Made by a program: the position numbers and the translations under genes. A stretch of 64,000 nucleotides of DNA. Source: Caenorhabditis elegans (Eukaryota; Nematoda; Chromadorea; Rhabditida; Rhabditidae). Shown here one piece after another: positions 33,613 through 45,799 of the stretch. Within the stretch, counting starts at the first letter, position 1. Each line of letters opens with the position of its first letter. The notes under the pieces are model-generated. The model made no database searches and was not told the DNA's origin. It saw only the letters and a list, made by a program, of their open reading frames with translations. Where the stretch lies: NCBI RefSeq assembly GCF_000002985.6, contig NC_003284.9, positions 13,764,001 through 13,828,000 on the forward strand, given 5' to 3'.

Positions 33613-34630
33613 TAACGCCTTGCCTTTGTAAGCTATGACGTCACTTGTTAACAAACGGACACTATTTTTTTATATATAGGTAATGATTTTGTTAGAAAAA
33701 AATTCAACGGAAAAATGAAAAGCAGAGCATTGCGCAGAACTGAAATGAGCCATTTTTGTGTTGAACATGTAGAGCATCTGGCGTCGGACACCAGATATTT
33801 TGGTGTCATCTTAAAAGAACGACACTGCTAGCAGGTGTCAGTATTTAGTTGTTATAAATTGTATAGCTGAAGTTCTAAAAAAAATCTGAGGTCACATCTG
33901 TTAGTATCTGGAAGGGTCACCATAGTGCGTGGTACAAGAAACATCTGTGATCGTAAGGTCGCTGGAAACAAGATTGGTTTTCTAGAATTACAGCTGTAAA
34001 ATAAGGGTGAACAGATACAGATCAGATTTTGTGAAGAAAAAATAATATAATTAGTTTTTTCTTGTTACTTCTATATTTTTTATTACCTATCCATATTTTA
34101 ACTAAAATTAGTTCATAAACCTGAAGTAACTATAATTCTGTGAGCCTATATGTTTTTTGCGACACATCACTTTGTATGTGTTATTGTTAAAAAATTTTGA
34201 AGTAGGATAGACTAAATCGCTGCCCAAATATCTTGCTCTAAGAATCCTAATCAGTAGGATTCTTAGATCAGTAGGATTAGTTTATTACACATCTTTTTTG
34301 GCACAGACTCTACACACAAAATTTTGGGAGGTGGCAAAAAAAAAAGATTCATAGGATGAATATTGATGGTTCAAAATAGTGAGAAGAGGAAGCAATAGGA
34401 AAAAATTAAAGGCAGGAAATGGGTTAACGAATTTTGGAGCATAGCACGGGGAAAGAGAAGTAGCGTTGAAATGGAAAGAGGGAAAGAGTTTGGACTAGGA
34501 TTCAGAGGAAATGAAAACAAAAAATCACGATGAGTTGAACCGAAACTAGCAAAATAAGCAAATTGACAGGAACAAAATACAAATAATTCATTGAATAATA
34601 TTAATATACAAGTCAAAATATTTAATATTT
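33613..34630. other. Intergenic between repeat block and the OSBP-related gene
   Basis: No gene seen. A perfect 12-bp-stem hairpin (CTAAGAATCCTA, loop ATCAG, TAGGATTCTTAG) lies at 34238-34266. The 3' UTR of the leftward OSBP-related gene must lie near 34638, but I see no canonical AATAAA close to the stop. Confidence 0.4.
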
Positions 34631-34638
34631 GATACAGA

Positions 34639-37600
34639 TCACTTGCGAAGCATGAAGAACATGAAAATAGATTGAACTACCGAGGTTACAACAAAAACGA
34701 AGAGCAGAGTTGACTGGATAGCGTTCAACGTTCGGGACGATTGTCTTTCGTTGGCTGCTTCCATTCTGCGAATAGCCAATTCAAATTTGCGCTCCATTTC
34801 CTAAAACAAAAAGAGTTTTGAAAATGTATTTATACACTATTGATGTTGCTTTTTCATGATCCAATTGTTAATTGTCTACAGTTTTTAAATAGTTACATAT
34901 GGGTTGGAAAATTCATACATTCAGTGATAACTAACCGCTGTCCACGCCAAAATAATAATTCTTCCACTACTTTTTGTAAGCATAAGGGATCCTGTATGAA
35001 TAATGTTTAAAAAGTACCCGAGAACACAGAGCTTCCACCTATTTCTTTGATTTTTTCTATTCTGTACTTAATTCGAGCTGTATTATTTTTTCTTTTGCTA
35101 CTGAGATTTAAAAAACCCACAATTAAACAAATGACCAAATTTATCATCAATATACCTACCTTGATACGCTCATCAGCGACCTCCGGTGTGATTGGTTTTG
35201 ACTTCGCTGGGACAATTTCCTTCTTCTTAATTTTTGGCTCAATCACTTCTTCATCGCTTTCACTGGCCTCTGATGTATTGTCACTGCCCAACTGTTCACT
35301 GTTTCCCGTTTTCCTTTTGGAGTGCCTCGAAATCGTTTTTACCACGTAGTTGTTCTCAATTTGTTGAATATCGTTGTTGTTGTCCCATGGGCGGTAGCTG
35401 AAATGTTTTGCGTTAAAATAATAAAAGGTTGCATTTTTTTTCAATTATACTCGGCATGAATGTACACATAATCATCTCCGTGCTGTTTTTTGAAGAACTT
35501 TGTCTCGTGTGGAATTCCGGATTTGGCGCGCGCTCTTTGATCGTTTTCCAAAGCCGTCTTTTCTTCTGTAGCTTTGTACTGATCCTCGTTCGAAATCGCT
35601 TCAGTAACGTGGCGCCAGAGCTTAGCCGATTCCCATTCGCCTTGCTCATCCATGTTAATCTCGTAGCGAGGAAGCCGAGTTTTGATCACTTCTGGTGTGG
35701 GATTCCAAAGTTCTTTCTTGCCCTGAACATTGGAAATTAGTCATAAATTGAGGGTGAACGTAGTTTGAGAAGAAGCTATATATAGATGTTTAAATCTTAA
35801 ATTGATTTAAAAACTAATAGCCAGGCATGATTTTTCAACTGTTATCTGGATCAGAGAGAGAGGCTATCAAAAATTATTAGCAGTTCTACAACTGCCAGCT
35901 TTAAAAAAATTTTGTTGATTGGCAATTTTGGTAATATTCAATAGTCCAGCAAGTGTACATCTATCAAAATCAAAACAATTTGAAAAATGACTATCAAAAC
36001 TTGAACAAAAAAACTGCTGAAAGTATTGATTTTGTTTTAAAAACTAGAACTCTTTTTTGAACTTATACTTTTTAATCTAAATTTTAATTTTTCTTTTTTT
36101 TTGGACTAAGATTTTTACTAAAATGCAAAAGTTTTAACTTATTCTTAAATTGTAGCCTTATAAATTTTTGGTAATTGCCAAATTTTCAAATGAAAAAAAC
36201 TGGTATTCTCGAACGTAAATTGATGACCCCTGATCTAGTAATGACAAAAAAATTCAACTCACATCTGGTCCCTTTATCCTAATAACTCCGTCCCATGCAC
36301 CTTCAATACTGGCCAACCGATCACTTCCGTACTTGATACTTCCCTCAATTTGATTGTAGGCTCCTCCAAGCATTGGCTTCAACTTGAAATCCAGCGTGGT
36401 CCTGTAGCCGGTCTTCTCGCACTCAATGTTAACCTCTCCGCCAAGTTCCATAGTCATGGTTCCGATCATGATTCCTTTGCAATTGGCGTATGGCAGGTTG
36501 ACAATGTATGTCTCGCCAAGATTCAGCAACGTCAGACGAAGCTTCCCGGCAAGAATAGCTGACAGTGAATTTCCGTAATATTTGCTCTTGGCTAGAATCG
36601 TTCCGCTGATATTGAACCCGGCTTTTCGATTGGTGATGAAAAGTGATGAAACTGGAGGGTGATGAGAAACTTGTTCGGCCATGTAGAAAGTTGTGGATCC
36701 ATCTGGATGTTCCCATTTACAACGGAACGTTTCACCGAGAATTGGATTGTAAGGCTTTTTGAGTCCCTTTGGTTTTTTGTAAAATCCAGACAAGAAGAAC
36801 TTGGTAACCTTGACAATTCTCTGAAATGGGTCTGGCTCTGCAACAGCCCTGAAACAAAAATATATAATAATTTTCACACCAAAATTGCTTACTCTGAAAT
36901 GAGATCGGCATGATAATAATAATCGGCAAGTTTCTCCAAAAATGATCTTGGCTCGAGGATAAATGTAGGGAGGACAACTTTGGAAAGGTCCATTCCTGGG
37001 CGAATTTGCTTGAGCAGTGTCCAGATAAGTGACTTGTTTTCTTCGCCGACTTCTTCCGTTAATGAACCATCCGGGCCAAACTGAAAACTTGCATTTGAAA
37101 CACTAAAGATAAAGTGTTGGGATATTATTACCTAAATGGTTTCAAAATAACCTAGGAACACCGGTTTTCATAATGAAATTTCAAAAAATATATTGATAGT
37201 TGTTTATAACAATTTTGTAAGTTTTTCACAGTTGGAAAGTTTGGAAGTTTGTTTAATTTTTCAAAAAAAAAGCTGAGAAAGTTTTTTTGGTCAGCCTATT
37301 AATTAAACACTATCGAACTTGTGCACCCATCAACTGACAATTGATTTTGCGATAATCAGATAAAGAAAGATTTTTATTTGCTGCGATACAGATCAATTTG
37401 AAAAATTTATAACGTGTGCCATTTGTTCTACTTTTGTGATTAAATAATTTGTTTCTCGATCAAGATGATGAAAAAATTAAATAAAAACAATTCAAAAAAT
37501 ATAAACAATTCAAAAAATATTATAGCAATAATTTTTTGTCAACCAGAATATGCCCATTTGCCAATTTTTGCAGTTGCACATTTTGTGAAAACTAGCTTCA

Positions 37601-39571
37601 CAGTTTTATTAACTTTCTTCAATTATTGCTCTTTTATGAATACTCACCACTTCTTTCGGGCTCGGAATCCATGCGCTCTCTGTGAATGCCTCTCTTATAG
37701 TGTCACTTGTCTCTGACATTTTTCCGTCTTCATGATCTTCATCTTGGACATCATCAATCTCTTGGAAATGCTTTTCAGCATCCGTCTCTGACACTGCCAA
37801 TTCTCGAGTATCATCTCCATCGGAATCGCGTGACATTCTTGATTCATCTCTCTGACCATCGTTCATGCTGCTGTCTCCATTTTTGTCATCAAGCTGCAAT
37901 GAGAAAAAGGTCAAGAGGCTGTATAAAATTTTTGAAATTTTCAGAAATCGGAAAAGCCAATTACCTCATTCATAGTCTTTTTCAGCAGTCCAGTGCACTT
38001 GAATGACAACTCAAGAGCATCCATCCAACATCGGCCAGCCTGAACAATTTGCGTTTTTAGGTTCGTATGCTTTTTTTCGGCTAGCTAATGTTTGCCCAAC
38101 AAATATAGCCGAGAAAAATATGAACTCATTGGGGTAAAAACAAAGAAAGAATTGGAAATAATAGTTTGAACTAACCTGGTCGCTGGGTGCTCTGCAAATG
38201 AGAAATGATGTGTTCAGGGGGTTTAAGGTGAAGCTTCCAAACGATTGTCCAAGTGGGCCACGGTTGCCCCAAATGCTCATGTCCATTGGCTAAAAATGAT
38301 TCAGATTCATAATCAAACCTAGAAAACCTAGACAATCGAAGAAACTTACGTGAAACAGTTTGAAGCAAAACCCATCTTTTTTCGACGGTCTCTCAATCAG
38401 CTCGCAATGGTTAAGAAGAACTGTTCCGACCCAATCACCCTAGAAAAAAATTGCATTCTCAAAATAAAATCTTAGCAGATGTAGGTTGCTTGGAAATAAA
38501 GCTTAAAGTTTTGCTAAATTTTTAAGGGAACAATAGAAAAAATGTTTAAATGTGAAAAAGTGTTACTTGTTTCTTATATACAGTAGTATAAACTAATTTA
38601 TAGCCGTGGTATCAGTCTGGCTCATTACAGTTTGATCTACAAAAAGTGCGGGAAAAATTGTGACGTCAGCATGCTCTTAACCATGCGAAATCAGATGAAA
38701 TGTCTGCGTCTCAACTCCCGCATTTTTTGAAGATCAAATCTAAATAAGAAATTCCGACGCAATTATTAAATTAAATTAAATATAATCCGTAATTTACAAT
38801 TTCAAGTCTGGAAGCCTGTATGTCTGAAAAAATAATTTCTTGAAAAGTACTTTTAACAGCACATAATTTACACTTAACCTAATTTTCGCCCATAAAACTA
38901 CTTACCCTGTCCGCTTTTTTGTGCTTGTACAAAATGAGAAGTCCAGGCTTGAGCACGCAGTAATACCGGTTCCACCGTTTCAGAGCTCCGCGAATCTTGA
39001 GCGTGTCCGCCATGACGACCACTGTCGGATCGCGCAGCGCCGACAAAAGCTCATCGTTGACGCGTTTCTTCTCGTCGCGATACTCCTTTTTTTGTTTCTG
39101 CAAAACGAAATTTTATATGGATTGGGTTTTAAATTTTTAATTTTTGATCTCATTTCAATTTAAACTCAAAAAAAAAAGACAAACCTTGCGAGCCTTTTTT
39201 GATCTTTTGGTCATTCGAAACTAGAATGCTACACCAGGCATTTCATACTAGGTTTCATGTTTTTATCAGTAATCCTCTCATGTTTCCCACTAAATTCCAG
39301 GTATTTGCATACTTGTCCGTGACCACTGTACAAAACTCGTGACAGCACTAGAAAACACTATGCTACTTTACTGTTTCTACTAAAGACAATGGTCAAGAGC
39401 TTTAGTGTCCGCTTTCACTACCTTGATGGGCGACGACGAGAATGATAATAATCGGTGATAAGCGACACTGAGTGATGCACGCCTCTGCTTGTGAGCAGGT
39501 GGCTCCACAATTCTCATGTCCTCATTTGGTGAGGTGATTGTGAGCTTTCGCTCTTTACGGCGTTCCAACAT
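34639..39571 (-). CDS. Oxysterol-binding-protein-related protein, ORP5/8 type (obr family)
   Basis: This is a lipid-transfer protein of the OSBP-related family. The layout of PH domain, lipid-binding (ORD) domain and C-terminal membrane anchor matches ORP5/ORP8, which exchange phosphatidylserine and PI4P at ER-plasma membrane contacts. Exons are 39422-39571, 38906-39097, 38350-38439, 38176-38289, 37965-38039, 37648-37893, 36893-37080, 36263-36848, 35451-35722, 35160-35397 and 34639-34800. All are in frame and give 770 aa. The PH domain is about 78-207 ([20 protein letters not shown] to WMDALELSF). An acidic linker follows (about 208-289). The ORD starts near 295 and carries [10 protein letters not shown] and the OSBP fingerprint EQVSHHPP at about 410. 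The tail ends with a helix near 740-762 ([20 protein letters not shown]) that should anchor it in the ER. Further first exons are proposed at 39185 and 45724. The numbered family member is not assigned. Confidence 0.95.
38621..38751. mobile_element. Degenerate palindromic MITE in an OSBP-related gene intron
   Basis: The left arm 'ctcattacagtttgatctac' continues to 'aaaaagtgcggga'. The right arm 'tcccgcattttttgaagatc' is its inverted partner. The interior words 'gtgacgtcagca' and 'ttaaccatgcgaaatcag' match a dispersed C. elegans repeat I recognise by its 'ttgatctacaaaaaatgcggg' arms. It lies between PH-domain exons. Confidence 0.6.
39185..39214 (-). CDS. Alternative first exon of the OSBP-related gene ([10 protein letters not shown])
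   Basis: The minus strand has 'attctag' acceptor, five nucleotides, then ATG at 39214 and ten codons ([10 protein letters not shown]). These end at AAG|GTTTGT in phase 0, which joins in frame to the exon at 39097 (KQKKEYRD). It could be a trans-spliced internal start giving a short basic N-terminus, or an internal cassette, since reading in from the acceptor (Phe-Arg-Met) is also open in phase 0. Confidence 0.55.
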
Positions 39572-42500
39572 TCCTTGAAAGATATTGGGATAATGAAACT
39601 TTGTGGAGCACGGAGAATGGAAAAGAAGGAAATGTTAACATCATGGGAAAATATTACATTTTCACGGAATGTTGCTATTTGGTTAACTGGGGGGAAAGCG
39701 GAAAAGTTTTGGGAAACAGAAGCAGCGCATATAAACTTCGAGAAAATAAATATGTGAAAGAAAATTGTTTAAATTTTTTTTCATAAACAGAATCAGAAAA
39801 ATTTAAAAAAAAAACGTTCATGACTAATACGTTATCAAGAAGCTGAACTACTACAAAAATTTGAAAATTGACGGACTTTTTGAATCTGAAGTCTTGCTAT
39901 AGGGAACTTAAAGTAAAAATGTATTAAAATTGTGGCAAAAAAAATAACATTTAAAATACTCTAATTGTGTTACATTTTGCAAAACTGTTAGTCAAGATTT
40001 AGCCAATTGCCTAATTTAATTTTCAATTAATTCTATTTTTTGAAACACAATTTTGAGTATCCTTGCGGGCTCATTAGAACAATTTTGAAACATAAAAAAC
40101 ATAGAAATTCAAATTGTTAATTGACTTTTCCTAACATAGATTAGCATTAAATAGATAATTTGAAACATTTTTCCCACTGACGCAATTTTGCATTTAAAAT
40201 TTCTTATTATTGGAAATCAAAAAAATTCACTAGACTCAAAACCAGGCACGTTTTTTTTGTTGGGAAAGTAATCAGGCGCCGTGATAAAAATATTCGAGCT
40301 CAGAAAAAATAAAAGAAAAATATGAATGAACTCGAATATTATAATGAAATTCTTTTTTTTTCCAATGGCCTGAATGCGTCGTTCCAAAAAAAGCTAACTC
40401 AGTTATTTTTTTCCCACAAAGATTTTGGAATGAAAAAACCGCAGATGAAAAAGCTTAGAAATAGACTTTCGAAATTTGAAAAACGATTCTCCTCCTACTC
40501 TCAATGTCCTTGTAAAATTACATGCTTGAAAAAAGAGCAGCTCTTCAACACGATAATAGTCTATAGTCAGCGCGTCAAAAGCCTACTACGAAAAAAGCAT
40601 TAATTTTTGCTTCCTGCTGATTTAATGAGCTAAGTACGCAAATAGGAAGTCAAGCATAATTAGTATACAGAAAAGAAACCAACAAAAAAGGAAATGAGAA
40701 AACCCGGAAAAAAAGTAAAAAACCAATTGGAGTAGTGATAACGGCAGAAACTGACAAGCCACCATCACCTACTAAACAAGCACAACCCACTACAAAAAGC
40801 ATTTGATTGTGTTTTCCCCATTTCATTTTTTTTTCATGTAATTTGTTACCTGTTACGCATTAGTCATAAAATTTTGAAACAATTTTTTTTGAATTCATGC
40901 TAGTTTTTTGTATAATTTTATTTTTCAAAAAATTGTTTGATGGTAAACAATATTAAATGAATTAGAATAAACAACTTAAAAAAAAAAAAGACTACGAATA
41001 AAATTTCTATAACGAGAAAAAAAAGAAAAGGAAGAGAGAAGAAAGTTGATGTACTTCTACGGTTCGGTGGCTATGGGAAAGTAGGCAAAAATAGAGAGTA
41101 GAATTGGACAACATTTCTCTGTTGCGCGCGCGCGTATAAAAAGCCACGAAGGAGATTTTGGTGGAGCAACACAAATGCAAATTAGGTGGTCGTACCTAGA
41201 GCCGGTGCAGTGTGAAATAAGAGGCTTTAGACTTCGCAGTTGACTTATGAACTTTTTTTTCAATTATAGTCTTAAATTAAAAAAAAATTTTCTGTCAGTT
41301 TTTAGATAAAATCTACTTTTCAAAAGGTAATGGTTTCTGAATACTATTTACTCGAAATCCCCATGGTCCCATGATCTTTTTAATTTTTCGGTAAGAGCAG
41401 TTTTTTTTCGCATAAAGTCGTATAAAGCATAAATTTCAATTTTTCCGATTTCAATTTTTCAAAAACAAGGTACATCAAAAAATGTGCTTGTTGCGAAGCT
41501 TGGCATCTTAAAAACTTGTTAACAAAACATATTTCAAGAAAAAACTTGTACCAAGTATTCAAAATATTAAAAATTCCAACAAAACCGAATTTTTAAAACT
41601 TGTCGCATCATTTTTTTTTCAAGAAAACACCTGAACTTTTCTCAGAATCCAAAACTACAATAACTTGTTTTGAAAAAAGTAGAGTGTAAATACCGGAACC
41701 AGGTCTCGTACGCGTGCGATTATTAAGTTTATATTGTTGAATTTGTGGGATCGCATCTACGCATGTTTCCCCGAAAATGAGATGTATTCAGAAATAGTAA
41801 AACAAACGTTTTATTAAAAAGAAGAAAACCCTCTTAAATAGTGTTTGTCTCAAATTTTTGTTTAAAAAAATTAATTAAAAAGGATTAAAGGACGATCCGT
41901 TCTTCAAGTGCTATGCACTGCGGATCTGGGATTCAGGTACACTGCCTGGTGGTGATCCCTCTGGGCTGTAATTTAAGCCGAGAATTTTGTGATTTGTTTT
42001 TTTTTAATACTCACTATTACTTGGATTAAAAATATTAATTTTAAAAAAATCAAGAGTTTTGATGACTTGCTAATTCAAACTATTTTCTTTTTTAGCTATC
42101 ATAAATTTGTGAAAATCTTTTTATTTCATTTCAATAGCAACTATAGTTCTCAGCTGGAAACAGAGCCATGGCATGCAAAAAAGGGAAATGCGTGTTTGGC
42201 ACTGCGTTCCATTTCTCCAGAGTGTGATAACTATGTACGTCTCTTGACACATCTTCGGATTCTTTGAAAAAAAAGTCATATGTGGGTGCTGCAGCCACAG
42301 CTCGGCAGACAAAAAATAGTCACGACTAGTGCCCCTAAGGCAGAAATGCAACGAACAGCTCAGATATAGTAATTTTGTGTAAAAAAAACAAATTGTTTTT
42401 GAAACACGTGCTTGAAGTTTCGTAGTAAATATTAAAAAAACATATAACTAGCAAAAATATTTTGATTCTTTTGAAGTTGGATTTTGTATTGTCTAAATAA

Positions 42501-43506
42501 ATTCCCAGAAGTCGCACGTTTCTCGATAAAACACAACTATAAAAGTTTGATTTCAGAAAATTTGAAGCAATGGAGCACGTCTAAAACCCTTAAAATTGCA
42601 GATAAAACTAATCAAATCTTAATTGGAATATAAAAAAAAAGGAAAAAATTGTAAACTATAGAAATTTGTGTGTTAAATAAAAATTTCTCAAATAATTGTT
42701 TGAAGCGCTGCTGCAGTTTAACAATTGACTTCCTATTAATAAGTTTGCATTAAATTGCTAAATTATTATTTTTTCTAAAACTGAGACATAAGTAATTTTA
42801 AGTAATTCTAAAAAATAAATCTATCACTTGAAAAATATATCAGCTTTGAAATCTTACCGGTTTATCCGATCTTGGTCCAAAATGTTTCAGTAGCTTTATT
42901 ATAGGTGTTTCAATAAGTTTTGCAAGTTTTTTCATAGACTTTGTCACCAGAATATGGGAAAATGATTTCAACGCTTGAAATTTTTATTTGAAAACTGGAA
43001 GGTCAAAAACCAGTGAACTCTACATGTTTATTTTGATCACCTGATCAACCTCCCTCAACGTGAAATATGTTTTCTTTTTTGAAAAATGAGGGAAAATGAT
43101 GTGTTATGTTTTTATAAAACTGTGAAATAAACAACATGTTGAAACTTGGTTATTTATTTTAGTAAGAGTAGGGATTAGGATTTCAAAATGTAACTAGCAT
43201 TGGAGTAAAAAAATTTTGACTTCACATTTTTGACGAGAAAGAAAAGGTGATGAATATCCTCCAAACAGTAGTTTGAAAAAGAAACTCGAAAAAATTACAC
43301 ACTATGAAAAAATTTTAAAAAAAACTAGGGATCTTCACTTGGGGAAATTGCAAATTTCATGAGCAAATCAATACATAAGCAGAGTTTTAAATCATTTTCA
43401 AGTTTGGGTGAAGCGAAAACGAAAATTAGGACTAACTTATCGGCTCTTTCCTTTGAAAAACTGTTTTAAAAAATTTTCAACATGTTGTTTTATTATTCAC
43501 TTCATA
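39572..43506. other. Upstream region or first intron of the OSBP-related gene
   Basis: AT-rich DNA with no supportable exon. A TATAAAA preceded by a short GC alternation (gcgcgcgcgtataaaaa, about 41128-41142) could be a core promoter on the plus strand, but no gene follows it. Open frames at 40322-40603 and 41989-42267 lack splice context. Confidence 0.4.
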
Positions 43507-44927
43507 CAGTGTGGGAAAGTTCTATAGGACCCCCCCTAATTTGAAGGTTTGAGGAACTTCCGAAAATTTTTTTGAAAAACTGCTAATGCCATTCGTTTTT
43601 AAATTGAAAAAAACCTATATACATTTTTTTCCAGAAGTTTATCTCAAAAACTGAGGTCGCGCTGGAAAAAACGTCAAAATCCAGTGTGAAACTTCTATAG
43701 GACCCCCCGTTTTTTTTCACGATTTTTACTAAAATCAACAGATTTTGGAATTTTTGACAAAGCTCAAATCAAGTTTGAGTTAGAAATGAGTTCATATAAG
43801 CAGTTTTGACTTTAAAAATTAATACGAAATGTTCTCGTGGGATCTCCAGACTGGTTCTGATTCTTCCGATCTTTGATGTTCAAGTCTGTTTCAAGCTTCC
43901 TGGTGCTCTCGGTAATGCCAAAACTTGATAAACTCTCTTTAACAAGTTCCTACTAAAATTCCTAGCACGCACTTTAGATGTTTCGACTGTGTAGTCAAGC
44001 TGATTTGGCAAAATATGCAGCAGGAAACAATGGAAGGCTTATCAGGAATCAAATCGTTTTTCTTTGATTACAAGGTTCCATGGGACCAATATTTCAAGTT
44101 AAATTGTCCCTCACAGATGTTATTTACTATTTTTTGCGTGAATTATTAAATGTGGAATTGTGGCATGTGTTGTGGCACACATATAGAGGCTGGAAAGCTT
44201 ACTTCGAAAGCAGTCTAACTTGCAATGCCTCGAGGATCTGCCCTTTCGGACACTGAACGCGCTCAGCTGGATGTTATGAAATTGCTCAATGTGTCCCTGC
44301 ATGAAATGAGTAGGAAAATTTCCCGTTCTCGACACTGTATTCGCGTGTATCTGAAGGATCCGGTGAGCTACGGTACATCTAAAAGAGCTCCTCGTCGCAA
44401 AGCTCTCTCCGTGCGCTGTTTCTGACTGGTTTCTTGGGGATGGCGTAAAAATGTTTATGGTGTGTGTGCTAGGAATTTTAGTAGGAACTTGTTAAAGAGA
44501 GTTTATCAAGTTTTGGCATTACCGAGAGCACCAGGAAGCTTGAAACAGACTTGAACATCAAAGATCGGAAGAATCAGAACCAGTCTGGAGATCCCACGAG
44601 AACATTTCGTATTAATTTTTAAAGTCAAAACTGCTTATATGAACTCATTTCTAACTCAAACTTGATTTGAGCTTTGTCAAAAATTCCAAAATCTGTTGAT
44701 TTTAGTAAAAATCGTGAAAAAAAACGGGGGGTCCTATAGAAGTTTCACACTGGATTTTGACGTTTTTTCCAGCGCGACCTCAGTTTTTGAGATAAACTTC
44801 TGGAAAAAAATGTATATAGGTTTTTTTCAATTTAAAAACGAATGGCATTAGCAGTTTTTCAAAAAAATTTTCGGAAGTTCCTCAAACCTTCAAATTAGGG
44901 GGGGTCCTATAGAACTTTCCCACACTG
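43507..44927 (+). mobile_element. Tc3: Tc3 transposon, internally deleted copy
   Basis: The termini are CAGTGTGGGAAAGTTCTATA and its inverse, flanked by TA (43505-43506 and 44928-44929), as expected for a Tc1/mariner insertion. The inverted repeats run about 466 bp on the left (43507-43972) and right (about 44462-44927). Their arms look near-identical and match Tc3's roughly 460-bp repeats as I know them. A full Tc3 is about 2.3 kb. This copy is 1,421 bp, so roughly 0.9 kb of the interior is missing. The transposase N-terminus is present from 44225. Both ends appear intact, so it could in principle be moved by transposase supplied elsewhere. It lies in what would be an OSBP-related gene intron if the distal first exon is used. 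Confidence 0.95.
44225..44425 (+). pseudogene. Truncated Tc3 transposase (N-terminal DNA-binding part only)
   Basis: The frame starts MPRGSALSDTERAQLDVMKL and continues through the first helix-turn-helix (VSLHEMSRKISRSRHCIRVY) and the basic SKRAPRRKALS segment. That is the part of Tc1/mariner-type transposases that binds the inverted repeats. After about 62 family-like residues the frame leaves the expected sequence and stops (SVRCF, stop) near 44415-44425, where the internal deletion joins. The catalytic DDE domain is absent, so this cannot catalyse transposition. Confidence 0.9.
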
Positions 44928-45723
44928 TATTTGCTTCCCAGCTTTGTGACTCAAACTGTTTTTTTTTTCGTGAAAAGAAATGCCTTCGGTTTAGTTTATT
45001 TTACAAACTTGGATGATCTAATTAATTGATGAAGTAGTCAATCAGTGAAAAAATAAAAATTAGAAAAAAAAAGTCCACATTTTATAATTTGGCGTGCAAC
45101 TTTGAACTATACAAACATCAGCTCACAACTAAAATGCAGTTCAATCTTTTTTTCTTTTTTCAACCACTAAAGTAAACAAGACAATATTAACCTTTCACCT
45201 AACTTTAAGATCAATATGTCTTAACAGTTTTTTTAATTGAACTTTAGTTTTGTTTTTTTTTTCAATTACCCATAAAATGCGCACTTACTTTGAAAAGATG
45301 ATTTCGGTATGATTTGGGCATCAATATATCAAAATAGATCAAAATATCAGTTGCAAAATTGAAAAACTGACGAAATGGAGACGTGAAAAAGGAGAATGGG
45401 ATGAAATTCGACCTCTTTTCGCCAACCCAATTTCAAAATGCCAATTAGAATGGTCAGGACGCAGAATTTTTTTTTTCTGTTCCCAAAAGGAAGAACTGAT
45501 AGAGTACCAAAATTATAGAGATTTAAAGATAAAGAACACTGGGGCCGCTCTCTTGTCGATGTTTATTTTATTTATTTATTATATTCATGAATTAGATGAT
45601 TTCGTTACAGAATTAAATTCGAATTTCGGGAACTTTTTCTCTTATTTTCCGTAGGCGGAGTTGTTGTGAGTTTTCCAATTTGAATTTGAATATTTTCGCG
45701 GTGAAAAAAAGAAAACTACTAAC

Positions 45724-45762
45724 CTTTAACGATTTGCGGCTATTTTCGTCAAATTCCTCCAT
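45724..45762 (-). CDS. Probable distal alternative first exon of the OSBP-related gene
   Basis: On the minus strand ATG at 45762 opens 13 codons (MEEFDENSRKSLK) ending at AAG|GTTAGT in phase 0. That phase matches the exon at 38906-39097 (KQKKEYRD) and the exon at 39185-39214. The upstream sequence reads open (PSAAAVPETI before MEE) with balanced codon use unlike its AT-rich surroundings. No other leftward gene lies between, so it most likely belongs to the OSBP-related gene. That would give a 6.5-kb first intron containing the Tc3 copy. Belonging to a separate small gene cannot be excluded. Confidence 0.5.
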
Positions 45763-45799
45763 GATTGTTTCGGGCACTGCTGCTGCAGATGGCTTATGC

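Noticed and set aside
34238-34266. MicroRNA precursor
   Set aside because: The stem is only 12 bp with a 5-nt loop and no extended pairing, too short for a pre-miRNA.
40322-40603. 93-residue plus-strand frame starting MNELEYY
   Set aside because: It has long T and A runs inside the frame, no poly(A) signal soon after, and no recognisable features. It is likely chance in AT-rich DNA.
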